Notes: generated by a model from the sequence alone, not told the origin. 64,000 nucleotides of DNA from Caldanaerobius fijiensis DSM 17918 (GCF_900129075.1 NZ_FQVH01000007.1:28118-92117), one strand, 5' to 3'; positions 8,633 through 17,621 are shown, numbered from the stretch's first letter. Numbers and translations: made by a program.

Positions 8633-9487
8633 TTATTTTACCTCAAAATTAATAATGTTATTTACATTTCCGTAAACATCTCCATAAACACTTCCATAAA
8701 CGCTCTCTGACACAGTATCATTATTCTCCTCGTTATCATTTTCCTCTTCTATGTCTATGTCTCCAGTTTTTCCGTCATATTTTACCTTCGCACCAAAAAT
8801 CTCACTTATCAACCTTAAAGGTACAAAAGTACGATCCTTAATTATCTGCATAGAAACATCGCTCTCGAGTTTTTTATCGTTTACATATACCTCATTATTG
8901 GCAAGATCTAATTTAATCGTTATATCACCCTTTGTTATTATCACCGTGGAAGTTGTAGAATCATATTCTACATCGGCTTTAAATCCATTTGCTATAGCTC
9001 GAATAGGAACTAATGTTCTTCCATCTTTTATAACCGGTGGAACATCAAAACTAATCACAACATTATTTACTCTTATAACACCTTTCTTTTTTTCCTCATA
9101 CCTGTTTTCATTTCTTAATTCATTTCTGTTGCCCTCTTTATTATTCTCATCTTTATTTTTTTCAAGCCTATTTTCATACCTTAATTCCTCTCTATTGACT
9201 TTTTGGTTATCCTCAAGTTTGTTTTTTCCAGCACTTAGTTCATCTTTTGTAGCTTTTTTATCTTGTTCATCCTTGTTTTCGTCTCCATAAGACTCTTCAT
9301 CTTTTTGCTCTCCATAAGACTCTTCATTCTTTTGTTCCCCGTAAGACTCTTCATTTTTTTGTTCAACTATTTGTTTGCCTGCCTTTAGTAATTTGCTTTC
9401 TCCAACCTTTACTTGATATGCGTAAACCGGCAACATAATACTCATCAAAAAAAACACTGTCAACAACACTGCAATCTTTTTACCCAT
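8633..9487 (-). CDS. secreted stalk-domain (copper amine oxidase N-terminal-like) protein
   Basis: This 284-residue protein has an N-terminal signal peptide (KKIAVLLTVFFLMSIMLPV), a long charged linker at about 35-145 with three EQK(N/D)EESYG repeats, and one stalk domain at about 145-250. The stalk domain shows two half repeats (GRTLVPIRAIANGF and DRTFVPLRLISEIFG). A short Gly/Tyr/Val tail (SVYGSVYGDVYGN) ends the protein. Stalk domains are common in secreted Clostridia proteins, and no catalytic domain is present. The function is unknown; a surface or wall role is inferred. The start is ATG with GGAGGG. Confidence 0.8.
   Translation of the reverse strand: MGKKIAVLLTVFFLMSIMLPVYAYQVKVGESKLLKAGKQIVEQKNEESYGEQKNEESYGEQKDEESYGDENKDEQDKKATKDELSAGKNKLEDNQKVNREELRYENRLEKNKDENNKEGNRNELRNENRYEEKKKGVIRVNNVVISFDVPPVIKDGRTLVPIRAIANGFKADVEYDSTTSTVIITKGDITIKLDLANNEVYVNDKKLESDVSMQIIKDRTFVPLRLISEIFGAKVKYDGKTGDIDIEEENDNEENNDTVSESVYGSVYGDVYGNVNNIINFEVK
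9285..9365. repeat. three-copy 27-bp tandem repeat inside the stalk-domain gene
   Basis: The core CCATAAGACTCTTCAT recurs at 9285 and 9312, and as CCGTAAGACTCTTCAT at 9339, at exact 27-bp spacing. It encodes nine-residue EQKNEESYG units, so copy changes would keep the frame. Confidence 0.9.
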
Positions 9488-9654
9488 AAAATTTTCCCTC
9501 CATATTAGATTTTACCTCAGGAATATTATAGCAATTCAATCTTCCCATTGTCAAATTAACCCCCTTGACATGATACAAAGTGTACCAATAAAAACAGCTA
9601 GTTTTAGACAGAATATAACCTTGGAATCTAATTATACTGACATTAATGATATAT

Positions 9655-9730
9655 TTAACAAAAACTTAATATAAAATTTACCTTAATTTTATATTTACAT
9701 AACATTGAGTAAACAATGGACATGTATCAT
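9655..9730 (+). promoter_or_regulatory. Pho box array and -10 of pstS
   Basis: Six hexamers similar to the PhoP consensus TT(A/T/C)A(C/T)A occur at exact 11-bp spacing: TTAACA 9655, TTAATA 9666, TTTACC 9677, TTTATA 9688, ATAACA 9699 and TAAACA 9710. A -10-like TATCAT at 9725-9730 follows. This is the arrangement known for PhoP-activated promoters of Firmicute pst genes. The last two copies match less well. Confidence 0.75.
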
Positions 9731-9765
9731 CTAACTTGTAACAAAATTTTATGGAGGTGCTTTGC

Positions 9766-10692
9766 ATGAAAGCAAGCAAAAAAATATTTGCTGTTATAGC
9801 TATCTTATTGATAGGACTCCTGGTACTTGCAGGATGTAGAAGCCAGAACAATTCGTCAGGTTCGTCCGGTAATAGCAACCAAAAGCAATCTCAAGAACAG
9901 TCTAATTCTAAATCAAACAGCAATGTTTCAGGTACTTTGACGATAGCAGGCTCTACGGCATTACAACCTTTGGTTGAGCAGGCCGCCAATCAGTTTATGA
10001 GCAAGAACCCCAGTGCCCAGATCACCGTACAGGGTGGTGGAAGCGGCAAAGGCCTTTCTATGGTAGCAGACGGTAGTGTTAATATTGGAGATTCTGATAT
10101 TTTTGCAGAAGAAAAATTAGACGCAAATACAGCAAAGCAGCTGGTTGATCATAAAGTGGCTGTCGTCGGTTTTGCTACCGTAGTAAATCCCAAGATCACT
10201 GTTGACAACCTTACAAAACAACAGCTGATCGATATATTCACAGGTAAAATAAAGAACTGGAAAGAAGTTGGAGGACCCGATCAGAAAGTTGTTGTTATAA
10301 ACAGACCTACCAGCTCGGGAACCAGAGCCACGTTTAAGAAATACGCATTAGACGGTAAAGAAGAAGCACAGGGCCTTGCTTTGACAGAGGATTCTTCAGG
10401 TGCAGTGAGAAAGGCTGTAGCAGATACTCCCGGTGCTATAAGTTATCTGGCACTTTCCTATGTAGATAATTCTGTAAAGGCCCTAAAACTCGATGGTGTT
10501 GAGCCTACTGTTGAAAATATAACATCAGGTAAATATCCAATCTGGTCATATGAGCACATGTATACAAAAGGCGAACCAACAGGTCTTGCAAAGGCATTTT
10601 TGGATTACATGATGAGCAGCGAGGTCACTCCGCTGGTAAAACAGATGGGGTACATTCCTATTTCTGATATGAAGGTATCAAGAGATAAATAA
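9766..10692 (+). CDS. pstS: phosphate ABC transporter substrate-binding lipoprotein
   Basis: This 308-residue lipoprotein has a hydrophobic signal and the lipobox LAGC near residue 23, then a Ser/Asn/Gln-rich linker. The phosphate-binding domain shows AGSTALQPL, GGGSGKGLS, and the pair VINRPTSSGTRATF. It delivers phosphate to PstCAB, which is not encoded in this window. The start is ATG at 9766; the upstream ATG at 9751 lies within the GGAGGTG ribosome binding site. A Pho box array lies upstream and a strong terminator follows, so it is a monocistronic phosphate-starvation gene. Confidence 0.93.
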   Translation: MKASKKIFAVIAILLIGLLVLAGCRSQNNSSGSSGNSNQKQSQEQSNSKSNSNVSGTLTIAGSTALQPLVEQAANQFMSKNPSAQITVQGGGSGKGLSMVADGSVNIGDSDIFAEEKLDANTAKQLVDHKVAVVGFATVVNPKITVDNLTKQQLIDIFTGKIKNWKEVGGPDQKVVVINRPTSSGTRATFKKYALDGKEEAQGLALTEDSSGAVRKAVADTPGAISYLALSYVDNSVKALKLDGVEPTVENITSGKYPIWSYEHMYTKGEPTGLAKAFLDYMMSSEVTPLVKQMGYIPISDMKVSRDK

Positions 10693-10696
10693 TCCC

Positions 10697-10724
10697 AAAA
10701 GCCCTCGATAGAGGGCTTTTATTT
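10697..10724 (+). terminator. pstS terminator
   Basis: AAAAGCCCTC and GAGGGCTTTT form a 10-bp perfect stem with a 4-base loop (GATA), followed by ATTTAT. Confidence 0.85.
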
Positions 10725-10756
10725 ATATAATGTAATGACGAAAAGGAGGAATCTCG

Positions 10757-12445
10757 GTGAGCATCTTTCGCTCTTTTAACAAAAGGGTAAATATACAGTG
10801 GAAGCTAGTAGTTATGTTTTCGGCACTTATAATAATTGTACTAACATTGACCAGTGGTATCTCATATTATATCAGCAGCAATACCATAAAAACCCTTATA
10901 AAGGGGCGGTTATTGAACTCGGAAAAAACTATAATCGAAAAAATTGCTCTTCTGGAAGCTACCAGTACCTCAAAAGACCTGCAACGCAAGTTGGATTATT
11001 CCCTTATAAGTGAAAAAGTCAGTTACAACCAACAGGGATTGCATCCTTACATATTTATCATGGATAGAAATGGCGATACCGTTAAGATGTTTTCAAGTAA
11101 TAAGGATAATAATACTGATAATAATACTGTTCAAAATGAAATAAAAAAAAGACTTCAGGATATGTTTAAAAAGAAAGCAGGTATCACTAACATAGGCGAA
11201 GGCCGTCAAAAACTTACAGCAGCATTTGGATATATTGTCGAAAAGGATCAGCTGTATATAATAGCGCTAAAGGATAGCGAATATCTGGCGCCTGTAAATA
11301 AAATAAGGAATATTACACTTTTGCTCATATTCTTCTCTATAACACTGGTAATAGCAATTGCGTGGATTGGATCGCTGATAGGTGTAACCCGTCCTATAAA
11401 TAAATTGTTGACTTTTTTATCCCGGATAGATAAAGATAACCTCAATGAGAGAATTGATTTAAGCGATGCAGGACCTGAGTTTGCTCTTTTAGGTAATGGT
11501 ATAAATAAGATGATTGGGAATATAGAGAGTTTAATTGATGAAATAGGTAAAACATCCGATTTGTTGGTAAATGAAGGCAGAGAACTCCAGGTTATATCAA
11601 AAAGAGCCAGGCAAGAAGATGGAATGATAATTGATATTATAAAAGAATTAAGAGATCATTCAGAAAATCAAAATCATATTGTAAATGATACTGTATCAAT
11701 GTCAAACAATATGATGTCATATATAATGGAAATAATCACTCAGATTCATTATACGGCTAAGATCAGTGCAGATCTTGTAGAACAGTCAAAAAATGGTTTG
11801 CATGCGCTAGGTAGCATGGAAAAGAATATAGGAGTAGTTTTCGACTTTGTAAATAGGGTGGTTAAGTTATCTAAGAACTTCGAACAGAGCATAAAAAGGA
11901 TTAATGATATCGCAACAATTATAAGGAATATATCTAATCAGATACATATGATATCACTTAATGCATCTATACAAGCCGCCAAGGCCAGCAATTATGGTTA
12001 TGGTTTTTCAGTGGTAGCCCAAGAAATAAGAGAATTATCTCAAAAGACCACCAGCAGCGTCGAGGATGTCAATAGCATCGTGAACAGCGTGATAGAAGAT
12101 ATGATGGCCTTGAATAAGTCGGCTTTAAAAGGAGCAGAGGCCGTTAAATTAAGTGATAAGACCATAGAGGATGTAAATAAAATATTTCAAAATATAAATA
12201 GCTATATTGAAAATACCGAAAATTATATTGCCAGCATGGAAAGCAGAGCCAAATTACTTATAGATTTATTAAAACAACTTGAAAATATGATGAAAAGTAT
12301 CCAAATAAACACGGGCGATGCATTATCCAGGGTATCTGAAGTTGCTGTAACCCTTGAAACCCATGGCGAAATAACCAACAAATTGGAAAGTAAGGCATCT
12401 GCATTGTTGATAATGGCTCAGAAATTAAATCAGACCATGAATTAA
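10757..12445 (+). CDS. methyl-accepting chemotaxis protein
   Basis: This 562-residue protein has one membrane segment at about 17-38, an extracellular sensor (probably a single Cache domain) to about 180, a second membrane segment at about 185-208, HAMP to about 262, and a cytoplasmic signalling domain. The hairpin tip region reads SLNASIQAAKASNYGYGF then SVVAQEIRELSQKT, recognisable but diverged from the usual SLNAAIEAARAGE form. The start is GTG at 10757 with AAGGAGG. It lies 64 bases after pstS but behind a terminator. A phosphate-related signal is possible but only inferred from position. Confidence 0.85.
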   Translation: MSIFRSFNKRVNIQWKLVVMFSALIIIVLTLTSGISYYISSNTIKTLIKGRLLNSEKTIIEKIALLEATSTSKDLQRKLDYSLISEKVSYNQQGLHPYIFIMDRNGDTVKMFSSNKDNNTDNNTVQNEIKKRLQDMFKKKAGITNIGEGRQKLTAAFGYIVEKDQLYIIALKDSEYLAPVNKIRNITLLLIFFSITLVIAIAWIGSLIGVTRPINKLLTFLSRIDKDNLNERIDLSDAGPEFALLGNGINKMIGNIESLIDEIGKTSDLLVNEGRELQVISKRARQEDGMIIDIIKELRDHSENQNHIVNDTVSMSNNMMSYIMEIITQIHYTAKISADLVEQSKNGLHALGSMEKNIGVVFDFVNRVVKLSKNFEQSIKRINDIATIIRNISNQIHMISLNASIQAAKASNYGYGFSVVAQEIRELSQKTTSSVEDVNSIVNSVIEDMMALNKSALKGAEAVKLSDKTIEDVNKIFQNINSYIENTENYIASMESRAKLLIDLLKQLENMMKSIQINTGDALSRVSEVAVTLETHGEITNKLESKASALLIMAQKLNQTMN

Positions 12446-12563
12446 TCATAAATTTACAGATTATAAATAAATTTTTAATATATTTAAAGACAATATAATA
12501 CACCTTTAACATAAATACGCTACAATTTTATCGTTAAGAAAAGATGAGAGAGGAGGGTTACGT

Positions 12564-12740
12564 TTGGGAGTTTTGTGGGATTTTAATGCACTGGCATATA
12601 AAAATGATGAAGAGCGCTCAAAGATAATATATAAATATATGACTCATGGGAAAAAACTCGCACTGCTCATAGAAAAACTCAATAAAAAAAGCATAGAGAA
12701 CAAAAAAGGTGTACTCATTGAAAAGCTCTCATCCTTATAA
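12564..12740 (+). CDS. 58-residue protein of unknown function
   Basis: A TTG start at 12564 follows a strong GAGGAGGG site, and the frame encodes 58 residues starting MGVLWDFNALAYKNDEE and ending IEKLSSL. It is basic and helical (about 12 lysines), with no membrane segment. A hairpin terminator overlaps its last codons. The strong ribosome binding site and dedicated terminator argue for a real small gene. I do not recognise the family. Confidence 0.6.
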   Translation: MGVLWDFNALAYKNDEERSKIIYKYMTHGKKLALLIEKLNKKSIENKKGVLIEKLSSL

Positions 12741-12757
12741 GGATGGAGTTTTTTTAT
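12727..12757 (+). terminator. terminator of the 58-residue gene
   Basis: CTCATCCTT and AAGGATGGAG pair around the stop codon and are followed by seven T residues. Confidence 0.8.
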
Positions 12758-12759
12758 TA

Positions 12760-12788
12760 TTGCATTAAAACGTATGAAATGGTATAAT
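12760..12788 (+). promoter_or_regulatory. promoter of the rhamnose genes
   Basis: TTGCAT (12760-12765), a 17-bp spacer and TATAAT (12783-12788) make a good vegetative promoter just past the upstream terminator. The leader to rhaB is about 50-70 bases; no clear operator was recognised in it. Confidence 0.65.
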
Positions 12789-12866
12789 TTGATACACATA
12801 AAATAGGTGGCGTCAGCGATTAAGGTGTGAGAGAGAGGGGGAATTAAAATTAACGCTCATCTTAAA

Positions 12867-14333
12867 TTGTTAGCTATAGATTTCGGCGCCAATAGCGGGC
12901 GCGGCATCCTGGGTAAATTTGACGGTCAAAAACTCGAAATGCAAGAAATACATCGATTCTCTAACGATCCTGTCCGCATCCCTGATGGACTTCATTGGGA
13001 TATCCTGCGTCTATTCCACGAGATCAAGCAAAGCATTTTAAAATGCTCATCTACAGGTAATAGCGATATAAAAGGTATAGGTGTAGATACATGGGGGGTG
13101 GATTTCGGCCTTTTAGGCAAATCCGGTGAACTTCTCGGAAATCCATATCATTATCGCGATGATAGGACCCATGGGATGATAGATGAAGCGTGCAAGAGAA
13201 TAAACAAGATGACGCTGTATTCCATCACAGGTAGTCAATTTCAGCCGTTTAACACCATTTATCAGCTTTTATCCATGGTAATAAATCGTTCTCCTATTCT
13301 GGAAAACGCAAAAACCATGTTACTTTTGCCAGACCTGTTTAACTACTTTATGACAGGAGAAAAAGCCAGCGAATTTACAATAGTATCTACCACACAATTA
13401 TACGACGTACATACTGGCGACTGGGCCTGGAATATTATAGATGCCATGGGAATTCCACAACATATCTTTACAAAAATTGTCCCTGCAGGCTCTATAAGGG
13501 GTAAAATAATGCCATCATTGGCTTCAGAACTCTTTATAAATGAGATTCCGGTAATCTCAGTAGCTTCCCACGATACCGGTTCAGCTGTGGCAGCAGTACC
13601 TTTTGTAGAAAAAGATGCTGCTTTTCTCAGCAGCGGCACATGGTCTTTAATAGGAGTCGAGGTAGAAAAACCCGTCATAAACTCCAAAGCATTGGAATAC
13701 AATCTCACCAATGAGGGCTGCGTGGGTGGTACATTCAGGTTGCTGAAAAATATAGCAGGATTATGGATTTTTCAAGAATGCAAACGCTTCTGGGATAAAC
13801 AGGGAACCGAAGAAAATTATGACCAGCTGGAGGAAAAAGCAAAATCTGCACAACCTTTTAAAACGTTTATCGATCCCGACGATGACCTCTTTTACAGTCC
13901 TGGCAACATGCCTGGTAAAATCGTTGAATACTGCAGAAAAACAGGACAATACGTGCCTCAGAACAAAGGCGAAATCGTACGATGCGTATTGGAAAGCCTG
14001 GCCCTAAAATACAGGCTGGCTATAGAACAGCTGGAAGAGGTAACAGGCCAAAAGCTAAATACCATTCACATTGTAGGAGGCGGCACAAAAGACAAAATGT
14101 TGTGTCAGTTTACAGCTAACGCCACAAAACGCCGCGTCATCGCCGGACCAGTTGAAGCTACAGCTATAGGTAACTTGTTGGTTCAGATCATGGCTCTAGG
14201 AGAGATAAAGGATATAAAGCAGGCAAGGGATGTCGTAAAGCGTTCTTTTGCTACACAGGAATACCTGCCCCAGGATAGTCAGCAATGGGATGATGCATAT
14301 AACAGGTATGTTCGATTGTTAAAGAGAGATTGA
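12867..14333 (+). CDS. rhaB: rhamnulokinase
   Basis: This protein of about 488 residues belongs to the FGGY kinase family and phosphorylates L-rhamnulose. AIDFGANSGRG at the N-terminus is the first phosphate-binding motif; GVDTWGVDFGLL, SSGTWSLIGVE and HIVGGGTKDKMLCQ are typical of RhaB. The start is uncertain. TTG at 12867 has no nearby ribosome binding site, whereas AGAGAGGGGG at about 12831-12840 is correctly spaced from an in-frame ATT at 12849, which would add six residues. It is followed after 51 bases by L-rhamnose isomerase, so the two form a catabolic operon; an aldolase gene is not in the window. Confidence 0.92.
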   Translation: MLAIDFGANSGRGILGKFDGQKLEMQEIHRFSNDPVRIPDGLHWDILRLFHEIKQSILKCSSTGNSDIKGIGVDTWGVDFGLLGKSGELLGNPYHYRDDRTHGMIDEACKRINKMTLYSITGSQFQPFNTIYQLLSMVINRSPILENAKTMLLLPDLFNYFMTGEKASEFTIVSTTQLYDVHTGDWAWNIIDAMGIPQHIFTKIVPAGSIRGKIMPSLASELFINEIPVISVASHDTGSAVAAVPFVEKDAAFLSSGTWSLIGVEVEKPVINSKALEYNLTNEGCVGGTFRLLKNIAGLWIFQECKRFWDKQGTEENYDQLEEKAKSAQPFKTFIDPDDDLFYSPGNMPGKIVEYCRKTGQYVPQNKGEIVRCVLESLALKYRLAIEQLEEVTGQKLNTIHIVGGGTKDKMLCQFTANATKRRVIAGPVEATAIGNLLVQIMALGEIKDIKQARDVVKRSFATQEYLPQDSQQWDDAYNRYVRLLKRD

Positions 14334-14384
14334 ATTGAGTATATAAAGTAAATAAAACAAGATGTTTAAAAAGGGGTGTTGACA

Positions 14385-15599
14385 ATGAGAGACGAGTACA
14401 GGATATGGGAACAGCGACAAATAGACCGTGGAATAGACGTCGAATGGGTCAAAGAGCGCATCAAAGAATTCAAGGTAGAGACTCCATCATGGGGATACGG
14501 AGATTCAGGTACCCGATTCAAAACGTTTAAGCAGGCAGGTGTCCCCAGAAACCTCTTTGAAAAGTTAGAAGACGCTGCACAGGTAAATAAATATACGGGG
14601 ATATGCCCGACAGTAGCCATACACATACCCTGGGATAAAGAAGACGATTATTCTAAAGTAGTAGAATATGCTGCCCAGCTGGGCTTAAAGATAGGCGCTG
14701 TAAACCCCAATCTCTTTCAAGACGACGATTATAAATTCGGCAGTATCACCAATGTGCGCCCGGAAGTACGGCGAAAGGCTATCGACCATATGCTGGAGTG
14801 TATTGATATCGCAAAACAGGTGGGTTCAAAGATAATAAGCCTGTGGCTGGCCGACGGCACCAATTATCCTGGTCAAGGAGATTTTCGAGCCAGAAAGCAT
14901 TGGATTGAAGAATCGTTGCAGGAAGTATATGCTGCACTTGAGGATGACATGCGTTTATTGATCGAATACAAATGTTTTGAACCTGGTTTTTACCACACGG
15001 ATATAGCTGACTGGGGAATGTCATATACCTTCGCATCAAAATTGGGACCAAAAGCTCAGGTACTGGTGGACCTGGGACATCACCTGCAAGGAACCAATGT
15101 AGAACACATTGTGGCATTCCTTCTCGATGAGGGAAAGATCGGCGGTTTCCACTTCAATAACAGAAAATACGCCGACGACGACCTGATAGTAGGCTCTATA
15201 AATCCCTATGAACTCTTCCTCATTTTCAATGAGTTGGTAGCTGCAAGCCTTGATAGCAAAACGGCATCCACTGCCGCAAACATAGCCTATATGATTGACC
15301 AGAGCCATTGCATTGAGCCCAAGATCCCCGCTATGATACGATCGGTCCTTAACATACAGACAGCCTATGCTAAGGCCTTGCTGGTAAACCGTGAACAGTT
15401 AAAAGCGGCACAAGAAGCCAATGATGTCATGGCAGCAGAAGCAGCCGTTAGAGAAGCCTTTGAAACAGATGTAAGACCGCTTCTTGAAATGGTAAGAGAA
15501 GAAATGGGCCTAAATCCTGATCCATTGAAGGCATATCTCGAAAGTGGTTATGGCGAAAAAATTCTCTCAAGAGGCATTGGCGGCAAAGGCTGGGAATAG
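14385..15599 (+). CDS. L-rhamnose isomerase, RhaI (Pseudomonas stutzeri) type
   Basis: This 404-residue TIM-barrel enzyme interconverts L-rhamnose and L-rhamnulose with divalent metals. It resembles the broad-specificity RhaI branch rather than E. coli RhaA. Metal-site regions are LLIEYKCFEPGFYHTD, VLVDLGHH, and FHFNNRKYADDDL. The start is ATG at 14385, 6 bases after AAGGGGTG; a TTG at 14376 lies inside that site. It is the second gene of the rhamnose operon and ends at a strong terminator. Confidence 0.9.
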   Translation: MRDEYRIWEQRQIDRGIDVEWVKERIKEFKVETPSWGYGDSGTRFKTFKQAGVPRNLFEKLEDAAQVNKYTGICPTVAIHIPWDKEDDYSKVVEYAAQLGLKIGAVNPNLFQDDDYKFGSITNVRPEVRRKAIDHMLECIDIAKQVGSKIISLWLADGTNYPGQGDFRARKHWIEESLQEVYAALEDDMRLLIEYKCFEPGFYHTDIADWGMSYTFASKLGPKAQVLVDLGHHLQGTNVEHIVAFLLDEGKIGGFHFNNRKYADDDLIVGSINPYELFLIFNELVAASLDSKTASTAANIAYMIDQSHCIEPKIPAMIRSVLNIQTAYAKALLVNREQLKAAQEANDVMAAEAAVREAFETDVRPLLEMVREEMGLNPDPLKAYLESGYGEKILSRGIGGKGWE

Positions 15600-15621
15600 C
15601 TCTTCCAGCCCTTGAAATCGA

Positions 15622-15657
15622 AAGCCTTCCATGAATATAGACGGAAGGCTTTTCTTT
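15622..15657 (+). terminator. terminator of the rhamnose operon
   Basis: AAGCCTTCC and GGAAGGCTT form a 9-bp stem with a 12-base loop, followed by TTCTTTT. Confidence 0.85.
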
Positions 15658-15669
15658 TGACACAGTCTG

Positions 15670-15698
15670 TTGACATGTATATCCACTACTGGTAATAT
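15670..15698 (+). promoter_or_regulatory. promoter of the NatAB-like exporter
   Basis: TTGACA (15670-15675), a 17-bp spacer and TAATAT (15693-15698) lie 30 bases before the ATP-binding protein gene. Confidence 0.7.
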
Positions 15699-15727
15699 AA
15701 AATTAACAAACATAAAGGGGTGATTTT

Positions 15728-16456
15728 TTGATAAAAATAAGCAATCTCACCAAGCGGTTTGGCAACACCATCGCCGTAAATGATATATCCTTTGAAATCA
15801 ACGACGGCGAAATTTTTGGCCTGCTAGGCGAAAATGGCGCAGGCAAGACCACCACCATGAGAATGCTTGCAACTATGCTTAAACCCACATCAGGCACCGC
15901 TACAATCAACGGCTACGACATCGTAGAACAACCCTCCGAAGTGAGAAAGCACGTTGGTATACTATTTGGTGGCGAAGCAGGACTTTATGACAGGCTGACA
16001 GCAAGAGAGAATATCGCTTATTTTGCTGAACTGAGCGGCATGGAAGCTGATAAAATCAATAAAAGAATAGATGAACTGGCAGAAATACTGGACATGAGGG
16101 ATTTCATCGACAAAAGAGTGGGTAGATTCTCCAAAGGTATGAAGCAAAAGGTAACAATAGCCAGATCCATCGTGCACAATCCCGATGTCATGCTTTTAGA
16201 TGAACCCAGTATCGGCCTTGATGTCACTACAACGCGGTTGCTCCACGATTTTATCAAAAGTTGCAAAGAGCAGGGAAAATCAGTATTGTATTCTAGCCAC
16301 ATAATGAGCGAAATTGAAAAGCTGTGCGACAGGTTGGCGATAATTCACAAAGGCGTATTAATTACCGTGTGTAGCATCGAAGATTTAAAAGCAAAATATC
16401 AGGATCAAAGCCTGGAAGAAATATTTATAAAACTTGTGGGGGGCTATCATGAATAA
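15728..16456 (+). CDS. ABC exporter ATP-binding protein, NatA-like
   Basis: This 242-residue ATPase has Walker A GENGAGKTTTMRML at about 35-48, the signature FSKGMKQKV, and Walker B VMLLDEPSIGLD. It matches the NatA branch (sodium or drug export) of ABC-2 systems. The start is TTG at 15728 behind GGGGTG. Its stop overlaps the permease start by 8 bases, so the two are coupled. The exported substrate cannot be told from sequence. Confidence 0.88.
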   Translation: MIKISNLTKRFGNTIAVNDISFEINDGEIFGLLGENGAGKTTTMRMLATMLKPTSGTATINGYDIVEQPSEVRKHVGILFGGEAGLYDRLTARENIAYFAELSGMEADKINKRIDELAEILDMRDFIDKRVGRFSKGMKQKVTIARSIVHNPDVMLLDEPSIGLDVTTTRLLHDFIKSCKEQGKSVLYSSHIMSEIEKLCDRLAIIHKGVLITVCSIEDLKAKYQDQSLEEIFIKLVGGYHE

Positions 16457-17621
16457 GGTGTTGACAGTTTTTAAAAAAGAAATAAAAGATGCTTTTAGGG
16501 ACAGGCGTACATTAATATCAAGCATACTGATACCTGCACTGCTGATACCTGTACTCTTTTTGCTCATGGGTAACAGCATATCAGGAGTTCAAAAGTCAGT
16601 AAAACAGGAAGGCTTTAAGGTTTCTTTTCAGGGGAAAAATACGTACCTAGAGCAATTCCTTTCACGCCAACCATATATTAAAATTGTACAATCCGATAAT
16701 CCACAGAAAATGCTTCAAGACGGCAAAATTCAGGCAATAATTGTTGTACCTGACGACTTTAACAGCGCTATCGAAGAAGGCAAGCAAGTCGATCTCTCCA
16801 TTCTATACGATCAAAGCAGTTCCAAATCATCTATGGGATTAGCTTCTCTAACAGGCGCCATTGACGCTTTTTCTAAAAGTATAGCCAATGAGCGTTTAAA
16901 ATCTAAAGGCATAGATCCTCAACTTATATACCCTGTTGTAACCAAAGTCACTGATATAGCTGCGAAAAAAAATGGTGAAGGGGCTTTTGTACTCTCATTT
17001 ATCATACCATTATTTTTAATGATGTGGCCTGCTATCGGTGCTATGATATCGGCAGCTGACAGCGGCGCCGGTGAAAAAGAAAGAGGTACTCTGGAACCTC
17101 TGCTAGCCACTCAGGCAAGCAGAACCGCAATCGCTGTTGGTAAATGGCTGGCAATATCCATCGCATCATTGACAGGAGCTGTAGCATTTACCATTGGTCT
17201 AATTATAAGTTTGCAGATAAATCCCATGGCTTTTGGAGGCAAGATTTACATATCAATCCTGCCCATTACCATAATGACTATATTAGGTGTGCTTGTATCG
17301 TTGATGTATAGTGCTTTTATGCTAGCCCTTAGCATTTTTGCGCGCAATACCAAAGAAGCAAATACGTATATGAGCCCCATAAATATAATAGCAATGGTAC
17401 CCGCATACCTGACATTTTATACTGATATAAAGTCAATACCTCTCTGGCAGTACGTTATTCCCTTTTATAATATCGTACTGGTATTAAAAGAATCTCTGTC
17501 TGGGACCGTCAATATAATTCATCTGGGTCTCGCAATATTAGGGGCATGTATTCTCATTTTGCTAGCATTGATAGTTGCTATCAAGATGTTTAACGATGAA
17601 AAGGTAATATTTAGAAATTAA
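16449..17621 (+). CDS. ABC-2 exporter permease, NatB-like
   Basis: This 390-residue permease has a first membrane segment at about 20-42, a large extracytoplasmic domain of about 130 residues, and five or more C-terminal membrane segments. GEKERGTLEPLLATQASR is the conserved cytoplasmic motif of the NatB/ABC-2 family. The start is ATG at 16449 inside the end of the ATPase gene. The pair is likely a homodimeric permease with NatA-type ATPases, exporting sodium or a small toxic compound (inference). Confidence 0.87.
   Translation: MNKVLTVFKKEIKDAFRDRRTLISSILIPALLIPVLFLLMGNSISGVQKSVKQEGFKVSFQGKNTYLEQFLSRQPYIKIVQSDNPQKMLQDGKIQAIIVVPDDFNSAIEEGKQVDLSILYDQSSSKSSMGLASLTGAIDAFSKSIANERLKSKGIDPQLIYPVVTKVTDIAAKKNGEGAFVLSFIIPLFLMMWPAIGAMISAADSGAGEKERGTLEPLLATQASRTAIAVGKWLAISIASLTGAVAFTIGLIISLQINPMAFGGKIYISILPITIMTILGVLVSLMYSAFMLALSIFARNTKEANTYMSPINIIAMVPAYLTFYTDIKSIPLWQYVIPFYNIVLVLKESLSGTVNIIHLGLAILGACILILLALIVAIKMFNDEKVIFRN

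Noticed and set aside
9565..9593. TTGACA-17-ATAAAA upstream of pstS
   Set aside because: The -10 is poor, and the Pho box array with its own -10 downstream is the better explanation.
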